Of a stretch of DNA of 64,000 nt, positions 56,425 through 64,000 are shown in pieces. The notes beneath the pieces are model-generated. The model did no database searches. It was not told the DNA's origin and saw nothing but the letters and a program-made list of their open reading frames with translations. A program made the position numbers and the translations under genes. Position 1 is the stretch's first letter, and each line of letters starts with the position of its first letter. Source of the DNA: Cristatella mucedo (lineage: Eukaryota; Bryozoa; Phylactolaemata; Cristatellidae); NCBI GenBank assembly GCA_009760855.2, contig WPIO01000043.1, positions 1,118,001 through 1,182,000 of the forward strand. The letters run 5' to 3'.

Positions 56425-56515
56425 AGGTAATAAAAATAATATTGCACTTGATAAAGCGCCCTCAGAGAACTTAATCTCTTCCTAGGCGCTTTACATTTGC
56501 TGCAAAGGGAGCAGT
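56425..56515 (-). mobile_element. LF2 LINE 3' tail, solo
   Basis: aataatattgcacttgataa through cgctttacatttgctgcaaa; tail only. Confidence 0.8.
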
Positions 56516-56639
56516 GGAGTGGTACTAGGTGAACCAATCTTGAGGCTAAGCTGTTCTAACTGGAGGGTAGCACTAGGCTTGCTCGTAACTATTTGGGTGA
56601 GCATCGTTAAGCTTTTTGGAAGTTAGTGGCCGTCCGAAA

Positions 56640-57297
56640 AATGATAATACATACATGTGGATAGTGCCCTGAGAGAACTTGAATCTCTTTCTAATCACTT
56701 TACTTAGGCTGTAAAGAAGCATGGTCATGTGGCTAGTGAAAACCTGCTCAGTGTCAATATGCATATGTTTAGTGGAGACATGCAGAATGTCAACTTGCAT
56801 AATATGGTTAGTGGTAGCAAGCACAGTGTCAGCATGCATAAGCACACAATCATCAAAGGACAAATCACCAAGACCGACTAAATGCTGTGAGAAACATGTG
56901 CTTTGTATCTTTTTTTATGTCCTCAGGTCAGGGGATGTCGTGACGTCAGTCGGGAGTGAGTTCCGGGATGTGAAAGCAGACGAGATGCACACAGGGTCTT
57001 AAAAGATTTATGTGTCTTTCTGGGAATAGGTAAACGATTTGAGTCAGAAAATCAGGTAGGACAATACCCTGCCTAGTTGGAGAGTAGTTATGATAGGTAG
57101 GCTGGAGCCAAAAAATGAAGGGACCTAAAAGTGAGTGACAGAACCTTCAAGTCGACCCTTTTCTTGACTGGAAGCCAGTGCAGGTCGGCGAGAAGTGGTG
57201 ACATGTGGCAACTGCTATGATCACGGCAGACAAGCCTAGCTGTAGAGTTGTACACCAACTGTGAGCATCTGATTGCACAGGCCGGTACTAGCAAACA
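56640..57297 (-). mobile_element. LF2 LINE 3' copy
   Basis: Reverse LF2 from the tail (tgccctgagagaacttgaat) to the RT C-terminus (LVPACAIRCSQLVYNSTARL). It is older than 21112 judging by divergence; frameshifted. Confidence 0.82.
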
Positions 57298-57299
57298 GT

Positions 57300-57400
57300 A
57301 ATAATAATAGTTATAATAAGACATTTATATATCACCCTCAGAGAATTGAATCTCTCTCTAGGCACTTTACTGATGCTGCATATAAAGCATTACCAAATGT
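57300..57400 (-). mobile_element. LF2 LINE 3' tail, solo, diverged
   Basis: AATAATAATAG start, then tcaccctcagagaattgaat and ctctctaggcactttactga. Confidence 0.68.
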
Positions 57401-57404
57401 TTGG

Positions 57405-57713
57405 TGTTAGCATCCAAAAGTAGCAGGCATCTGTTTATCACATCATTTAATGGGTACCTGTGACTCGTCCTTAATGTGCTTATGCGTGCTTACACTTTGC
57501 ATGCTGCCACTAACCATATTTGCATGCTGACCCCGTGCATGTCACTCCTAACCATGTTATCTTTATTGTTTATTGAGCAAGCTACCAATAATCATTCGAT
57601 CATGCTTCCTTTGCAACAAATGTAAAGTACCTAGAAAGAGCTTTAGTTCTCTGAGGGTTCTATATCAAATGTATTATTATCATTATTCTTATTATTATTA
57701 TTATTGTTACTGC
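57405..57713 (+). mobile_element. LF2 LINE 3' end
   Basis: From gcatctgtttatcacatcat through the 3' UTR and tail to TTATTATTATTATTATTG. It abuts a minus-strand LF2 RT piece at 57714. Confidence 0.82.
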
Positions 57714-57810
57714 CATTCAAGTGCGGATGTCGGCCATGCATGCAGCAAGAGAGTTAAGAGATCTTGACCTGCTTGAAGGCTTCGCGGGATCCATGCTTGC
57801 CGACCATCTG
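57714..57810 (-). mobile_element. LF2 LINE RT fragment
   Basis: Reverse of the LF2 region just after YADD (gcatgcagcaagagagttaa, gacctgcttgaaggcttcg), matching 60820-60880. Confidence 0.6.
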
Positions 57811-58595
57811 TAGCAGCAGTTGAGGATTAGCTGGTTCCGTGAGCCGATCATCAGTACTTGCCTGCTGTGGAATGGTCGGCCATGGCCTTTAGCTCGGAGT
57901 CCCAAGGGTGAAGGCTTGGTGTTGCACTCACTGCACTGGCTCTAGGTCGGCACGTTGAGACTGCCCAGCTGGATGCACACAGAGCCAGTGCGTCATATGT
58001 CACGGCCACGACCGGGAGCTCTTGAGTTGGGTAGGCACCAGCTGGCTGCATGCCTGTCGCTGGGTCCACAGCTGCTTGGCCGACGTAGGAGGAAATGCGT
58101 CGTTTGACGAGTAGGCTAAGGAAAGCTGGCGTGTGCATGGCGCTGGACAAATCCACACCCAAGAGTCAGACGAGGATGGTTATCGTTAACAAATGATAGC
58201 AAGCTCATAGCGATTAGGAATCACTTTGTGGTGCCTATATGAGCAGCAGAGTGCAGCAGCCGACTAGTGGGTCTGCCGCTCAATTTGCTCAATTGTGATG
58301 GAAGCAGAACAATAGGCAACTCGAGAGCCAGAACTGATGCCTACAACTCTTTTTCGTTTTTTGTAATGAGTTCGAGTTGCCCTAAAGCATGACGGGGAGG
58401 GGGGGGGCAGGAGCCATCGTGTCCAAGATGCCTTGGGGCTGGGAATGACTGATAAGAGATGTGCCAAAGGGCGGGGCAAAAGCATAATATTAAAAGGTGA
58501 AGGCAAGGCCAAGGAAATCTGGCCTGTTGAGTAGGCCTCACTTGTACGGTCAAGCACTGCCCAAGGTCGCAGCTTGTTCTAAGGTCGCAGGTGTT
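57811..58595. other. No recognised gene
   Basis: Moderately GC-rich, with open frames on the minus strand (58162-57851; 58557-58264) that show no recognised domain. A G-run lies at 58392-58408. Confidence 0.35.
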
Positions 58596-58599
58596 ACAG

Positions 58600-58770
58600 T
58601 GGGCCCTGGGTCGTAGCCAAGGGGTGAGGTGCTCTTTAGTCACAACCCAGGTCGTGAGCTGTTGTTCTGCAGTGGGCGGTCCTTTATGGCCCACTGAAAG
58701 TGGTTGTGATAGCCGTTGAGGCCCTTCTGCTGCTATATACCTAAATGAGGATGTCGAATCAGCTAATCTT
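58600..58770 (+). mobile_element. S2 SINE, forward, diverged
   Basis: gtgatagccgttgaggccct, tctgctgctatatacctaaa and gatgtcgaatcagctaatct match the S2 3' half; the head is poorly preserved. Confidence 0.5.
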
Positions 58771-59177
58771 GTACAGGGGAGACGATCTCGACAAAGGACC
58801 ACGTAGGCCGAGGCCCCACGTTCCCACCAGTCCCTCCGTGGGAGAGGAAGCCCCGACCATGCCTAGCGTGCACAAAAATCTACCGAATCACACTGTTTCG
58901 TTTGTGGTTTTGGGATCACCGAAAAGGGCCAAAGGTTTGGTGGTGAAAGTACTGGCTGCATTAATCGCTGTAGGAGTGACTACCAGGATACTGTTGTGCC
59001 AGCCACCTCACTCATTAAATAATCGTCGACTTCTGACTATCATCTACCACCGGATAATCGGATCCTGCTCAACAGCCGTGTCCACCAGTCGATCTGTGCA
59101 TTAGTCTATCCGGGATGCCCCTACCTAAGCAAGGCTGATAGGCCGCCCTTTCAGGAGCTCTTAATGAAGTGCGGTAA

Positions 59178-59275
59178 AAGTAATAATAATACTAATAATT
59201 GAACATTTTTAGAGCACTCTAAGAGAACGAAATCTCTTTCTAGACACTTTGTGTTATGCTAGACAGTCCTGTCTC
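59178..59275 (-). mobile_element. LF2 LINE 3' tail, diverged
   Basis: AATAATACTAATAATT, then gagcactctaagagaacgaa and ctctttctagacactttgtg. Confidence 0.6.
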
Positions 59276-59815
59276 AATGGGAATCCAAAGTATTAATGTC
59301 AACAGGCAGCAATTATCCTTGGAACCACTTAAAATTGTGGGGGTGGGTACCCCAAGGCTCCAATGCTTGGTCCCCTTCTATTCACAATGTATGCTCTCCC
59401 TTTTGCTGTTGTGGTTGCCAAACACAATCTAGGGTTTCACTTCTATGCAGATGACACTCAGCTGTACCCATGCTTTGATCTCTCCCAGCCCTTCCCCGCC
59501 CATCAAATTCTCTTAACTCACTGCATGTATTGCTGCATGTATTGCTGACATCCACACTTGGACATCAGCAAACCTTTCCAAATTGCATGCCGACTAAGTC
59601 TTAGCCCAGGCTAATGTGCTCGCTCTGCGAGACCCAGGTCGTAAGCTCGAACCCTGCACTAGGCAAACATCTATTGCGCATAGCACGGGGTGCTGATAGC
59701 TGTTAAGGCTTTTCGGCAGCTATAAAAGTGAGGCTAATTAATCAGCTATATATATTTATATAAGAAGCCAACTTACTAGTTATCGCCAAACCTAGTGTAC
59801 TCAGGAAAGCTTAAC
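59276..59815 (+). mobile_element. LF2 LINE RT core, split by a SINE
   Basis: The plus strand codes a degraded GVGTPRLQCLVPFYSQC region and then NLGFHFYADDTQLYPCFDLS with the intact YADD box (about 59425-59495). After LF2 sequence to about 59590, an S2 SINE intervenes, and LF2 resumes at 59765 (agccaacttactagttatcg). Confidence 0.82.
59605..59762 (+). mobile_element. S2 SINE, forward, inserted in LF2
   Basis: Head with gcccaggctaatgtgctcgc, box B gtcgtaagctcgaaccctgc (59639-59658), body ggtgctgatagctgttaagg and cggcagctataaaagtgagg, and the end aattaatcagcta. The best-preserved S2 copy. Confidence 0.75.
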
Positions 59816-59821
59816 AATAAT

Positions 59822-62088
59822 TAGAACAATAATAAGAATAATACATTCGTATAGCACTCTCTCAGAACTCAATCTCTCCCTAGGCACTCAACATTTCCTG
59901 CAAGGGGGCGCGATCGATGGTTAGTGGTACCATGCTCAATGACAACAAGCATAACATGGTTAGGGGTGACAAGCACATGGTCAGCATGCAAATATGGTTA
60001 GTGGTAGCATGCACAGTGTCAGCTCGTATAAGCACATAAAGGACGAATCACAGGGACCCGCTAAATGCTGTGATAAATAGATGAGCTTTTGGTTTGTTTT
60101 AAATGTGGTCACTTTAGGAGATGTCGTGACGTAATTCGGGAGTGAGTTCCAGGCTTTGGGAGTATACGAACTAAAGGCACAGTCTCCAAAGGATTTGAGG
60201 TTCGTATTAGGTATAGGTGAACGGTTAGATTCCGTAAAGCCTGTGGTACGATGCTTGGCCTGGTGGGAGAGTAGATCCGATAGGTAGGCTGGAGCCAAAG
60301 AATGAAGACACCTGAAAGTGAGTGGCAGAACATTAAAGTCGATGGGTTGTGTGACTGGGAGCCAGTGCAAATCGGAAGAAGTGGTAAGATGTGGCAACTG
60401 TGTTGCTCACGACAGACAAGCCTAGCTTCAGCATTTTGCTCCAGCTGTAAGCGCCTGGTTGCACAGGCCGGTAGACCTGCAAGCAGTGAGTTACAGAAGT
60501 CAAGAGGTGTGTCACAAATGCATGGACCAATGTAGATGTGGCATCCCTGTGTAAGCAAGCCCGAATTTTACCAAAGTTATGTAGCTGAAAGTAGGCAGAC
60601 TTGACCGTGGAGCTGATGTGGTGATGTGGTGAAAGGCCACGTTGGAACAGGACACCTAGATTACCTGCAGATTCAACAGATGTGCTGGCAAAGCCGATTG
60701 TGAGCATTAACCTTTCCAATTTCTGAGTCAAACATGGCTTGCCCACAACTAGTAAGTTGGTTTTATCATCATTCAGTTTAAGAAAGTTTGCTGTCATTCA
60801 TGTGGGGATGTTATTAATACATGCAGCAAGGAAGTTGAGAGAATTCGACCTGCTCGAGGGCTGGAAGGGATCAAAGCAAAGGTACAACTGAGTGTGATCT
60901 GCATAGAAATGAAAGCCTAGGTTATGCCTAGCAATCACATCGGCAAGAGGGATAGTATAAACTGTTAAAAGAACAGGACCAAGCACAGAGCCCTGAGGTA
61001 CTCCATACATCAGAGGTTCCTGGGATGATCTTTGTCCATTCACATCAATACTCTGGAGTCTGCCACTGAGATAGGACCTGAACCATTGCAGAGCACTGCC
61101 AGTGATGCCCAGGCCAGATGAGGCGTGCTCAAGAACGGCTTAGTGATCGATAGTATCAAAAGCTGCCGAAATATCGAGCAAAAAACAAGCAGAGATACTC
61201 TACCCGTGTCTGCATTCCTAAGTACTTCGTTTTACATCCTAATCAATGCTGACTCTGATGAGATTAGCTCTAAAACCAGACCGGAGCTTACTAGCAAGGT
61301 GTGAAGTTTCAATATATGAGGTCAGCTGGTCTGCCACGACCTGATCCAGTGTCTTTGATAGGAAATGTAGAAGGGAGACTGGGCGGTAGTTGCTCAAGTT
61401 CTCTTGGTCTAGTGTTGCTTTTTTGAGTAGTGGCCTGACTACAGCCTGTTTGAAAGGTGCTCGGACATGACCTGATGTTAATGACGTATTAATGATGTTA
61501 GTTATGCATGGCAGCAGCAGATCAATGCATCGAAGAAGCAGGACGGTAGAAATCGGGTTCAGAGGACTAGTTGTCTTTTTTGGGATATGAACTTCAGGAC
61601 GAGGTCACTAGTGACCTCCTTGAATGTAGACATTGAGTTGCTAGATGGAATTGAGGGACATGATTCCGGGGGGGGGTGGCTGCCTCCTGGGGATGGACTC
61701 CCTGATCTTGTCTATAGTGTTGACAAAGAATTTAGAGAAGCGATTGGCTAGATCATCTCAGGGATCACTAAGAAAGGAGCTAACCTGGGAGTGGTGAAGG
61801 AGAGGGTGGATCTCAGACACCAGCAGTTTTGAATTGTTCATCTGTGAATGAACAGTGTTTTTTTTATAGAAGTTACACTTATTTTTTGCTAGGATCGATT
61901 GGTACGATTTATAGTAGTCCTTGTATGCCTGTCGATGGATAGTCAGTCCTGATCTTTTGTATCCTTTTTCAAGCTTGCGCTTAGTAGACCTAGCAAGTTT
62001 AATGTCTGCAATAAACCGTAGGCTGTCTGGGCAAGGGCGAGCAGTGTGCTTTGTCAGAGGTGCAAACTCGTCGAGTATGTCAGCTACT
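59822..62088 (-). mobile_element. LF2 LINE, long copy
   Basis: On the minus strand it covers the linker after the endonuclease (DILDEFAPLTKHTARP, then AKNKCNFYKK) and RT: a decayed region near 61150-61400, [18 protein letters not shown] near 61000, and NLGFHFYADHTQLYLCFDP, where YADD has become YADH. The C-terminus, 3' UTR and tail follow. Frames are broken at several points, including a stop in the SNH region. With the copy at 237-3050 it allows the LF2 layout to be read. Confidence 0.9.
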
Positions 62089-62091
62089 GGT

Positions 62092-63316
62092 ATAATAATA
62101 TTATTATTCACGTGGTATCGCGCCCACAGAGAACTCAATCTCTTTCTAGGCGCTTTACATTTACTGCAAAGGAAGCACAATCGAATGGTTAGTGGAAGCA
62201 TGCTCAATAAACAACTAGAATAACATGGTTAGGGTTGACATGCACAAGATCACAATGCAAGCCTGGTTAATGGCAGCATGCACAAAGTCAGCAGGCATAA
62301 GCACATGAAGGACGAATCACAGGGACCCACTAAGTGTTGTGATAAAGAGAGCTCGAAATCTAGGTGTCATATTCCAAAGCGACCTCTCGTTAGGCGACCA
62401 TATCAGCTCCACAGTCAAATCTGCCTATTTTCAGCTTCATAACATTGCTGAAATTCGGGCTTGTTTAGATACCACGTCCAAGTTGGTCCATGCATTCGTG
62501 ACATCCCGTCTCGACTTCTGCAACTCACTGCTTACTGGCCTACCAGCATGTGCGATCAGGCGATTGCAGCAGGTGCAAAACTCTGCAGCTAGGCTTGTCT
62601 GTCGTGATCGTCGCAGTTGCCACATTACTCCACTTCTTGCCGACCTGCACTGGCTACCAGTCAAGCAACGGATTGACTTCAAGGTTTTGTCGCTCACTTT
62701 TAGGTCACTTCATTCTTTGGCTCCAGCCTATCTCTCAGATCTACTCCCTCATCAGGCAAAGCATCGTACCACCCGCTTTTCGGAATCCAACAGTCTACAA
62801 ATACCTCGTACAAACCTCAAATCCTCTGTGGAGACCGTGCATTTAGTTCGTATGCTCCCAAAGCCTGGAACTCCCTCCCGACCTGCGTCAGAACATCCCC
62901 TGACCTGACCACATTTAAAAGGAACTTAAAAACACCTATTTAGGACAGCATTTAGTGGGTCCCTGTGACTCGTCCTTGATGTGCTTTTGGGTGCTGACAC
63001 TGTGCATGCTGCCATTAGCCGCATTTGCATGCTGACCTTGTGCATGTCACCCCTAACCATATTATTCATTTTGTTTGTTTTTCAAGCATGATTTTACTTA
63101 CCATTCAATTGCATTTCACTTTGCAGCAAATGTGAAGCGCCTAGAAAGAGATTAAGTTCTCTGAGGGCGCTTTATCAAGGGCATTATTATTATTATCATT
63201 ATTAGTTTGTTTTTAAATGTGGACAAGTCAGGAGATGTTATGAAGCAAGTCGGGAGCGAGTTTCAGGCTTTGAGAGCATACCAACTAAAGGCACGGTCTC
63301 CAAAAGATTTGAGATT
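62092..63316 (-). mobile_element. LF2 LINE 3' copy, host of a nested LF2
   Basis: Reverse tail and 3' UTR at 62092-62342 continue at about 63206-63316 (gtttgtttttaaatgtggac). A plus-strand LF2 copy separates them, so it inserted into this one. Confidence 0.78.
62343..63205 (+). mobile_element. LF2 LINE 3' copy, nested, fairly young
   Basis: A frame of 189 codons (62339-62908) starts after the RT core with RARNLGVIFQSDLSLGDHIS and continues through ADLHWLPVKQRIDFKVLSL. The tail ends in GCATTATTATTATTATC. A small indel at 62826 shifts the last part of the frame. Confidence 0.88.
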
Positions 63317-63317
63317 T

Positions 63318-63533
63318 TTCCTTTATGTACCCTTTTGTGCTAACATTGCATGCTGCCACTAACCATATTTGCATGCTGACCCTGTGCATGTCACCCCTAA
63401 CCATGTTATGCTTGTTGTCATTGAGCATGCTACCACTAACCATTCGATCGTGCCACCTTTGCAGCAGATGTGAAGTGCCTAGAAAGAGATTGAGTTCTCT
63501 GAGGGCACTATATCAAATGTATCATTAATATTA
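63318..63533 (+). mobile_element. LF2 LINE 3' end
   Basis: tgctaacattgcatgctgcc through gattgagttctctgagggca and TATCAAATGTATCATTAA; 3' UTR and tail only. Confidence 0.8.
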
Positions 63534-63539
63534 AATTGA

Positions 63540-64000
63540 CTGTGTGTATGTTACCACTTACCATACACGGTGCAGCAACGATTGTGGCAGCAGGGGAGGT
63601 GAGGTTTGGACGGGCGATAGCTGGCCCAGCCGATGTCTGAGAGGGGCGGCGGTGTCGGTGGCCAAGGATACTGTTAGGGGCTCACTGCTGCTGCCGAGAG
63701 CATATGCTGCTGGCCGCCCGAGACAGAGCTTTGACCTTGCTCTTGCTGGTCTACCGAAAAGCAGGGCTGCAGCGATCGCATTACTAATGACTATAATGTA
63801 GGAATATGTTATATATTATATATTATGTAATATTTTACAAGATATGTAAACGAGGCAGTTTATGTCATGGCTTTTTCATACGGGAGGGGAGGGAATGCCC
63901 TACCCCAGCAGGGAATTCCGTACCCCTTACACACGTCATGTATTAGCAATTGGGTGCAGCAAAAACTCTTGCACAGCCTCCGGACTGAACTGCCGACCTC
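63540..64000. other. No recognised gene
   Basis: An 85-codon plus-strand frame (63544-63801) has no recognised domain. The sequence near 63880-63930 contains two related blocks (gaatgccctacccc and gaattccgtacccc). Confidence 0.35.

Overview
The window looks like nuclear DNA of an invertebrate animal. Support comes from small exons with GT-AG boundaries, long AT-rich introns, CpG-dense promoter-like islands, tRNA-derived SINEs, an LTR element, and a very heavy load of decayed L2/CR1-type LINEs. I cannot name the species. A lophotrochozoan or a chelicerate would both fit. No prokaryotic operon, CRISPR array, rRNA or intact cellular tRNA gene is visible.

The most notable content is a pair of related minus-strand genes, G1 (about 20.45 kb down to 6.5 kb or beyond) and G2 (about 43.14 kb down to 29.8 kb or beyond). 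Each starts with an exon coding a 25-residue signal peptide that ends in codon phase 1 before a GTAAGA donor. Downstream lie at least seven copies of a 123-126 bp exon, also bounded in phase 1-1, coding a Ser/Thr-rich mucin-like segment with a G-x-S-x-P-[AI]-Q start. There are also 60 bp and 66 bp phase 1-1 exons. G2 has in addition a 246 bp phase 1-1 exon coding a PAN/apple-like domain. Every well-supported internal exon is a multiple of three, so any of them could be skipped without breaking frame. Introns and old SINE/LINE insertions are shared between copies, so the array grew by tandem duplication, and G1 and G2 come from a larger duplication (roughly 13.4-22.2 kb against 36.4-44.0 kb). 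Schistosome micro-exon genes and polymorphic mucins have a similar logic, but homology to them is not shown here.

Layout: 0.2-4.5 kb LINE copies; 4.95-20.9 kb gene G1 with LINE/SINE insertions; 21.1-25.5 kb mostly minus-strand LINEs; 25.5-28.1 kb no recognised gene; 28-44 kb gene G2 and its duplicated units; 44-45.4 kb nothing recognised; 45.5-47.4 kb a complete non-autonomous LTR retrotransposon with two about 308 bp LTRs and a 5 bp target duplication; 47.4-50.3 kb nothing recognised; 50.7-53.7 kb two CpG-rich islands, the second holding a plus-strand signal-peptide first exon (52952-53021); 53.8-63.5 kb nested LINE and SINE fragments; 63.5-64.0 kb unassigned.

Two LINE families dominate. 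I call them LF1 (RT motif ADDTQLHLSF, 3' end in ACATT/ACATA repeats) and LF2 (RT motif ADDTQLYPCF, 3' end in ATT repeats after a conserved tail of about 75 bp). A tRNA-derived SINE (S1) carries a tail resembling the LF2 3' end, suggesting LF2 mobilised it. A second tRNA-like SINE (S2) has an unrelated tail. All LINE copies seen are 5'-truncated or broken by stops and frameshifts. Exon calls rest on splice motifs, phase and copy-to-copy conservation read by eye; no transcript evidence was available.
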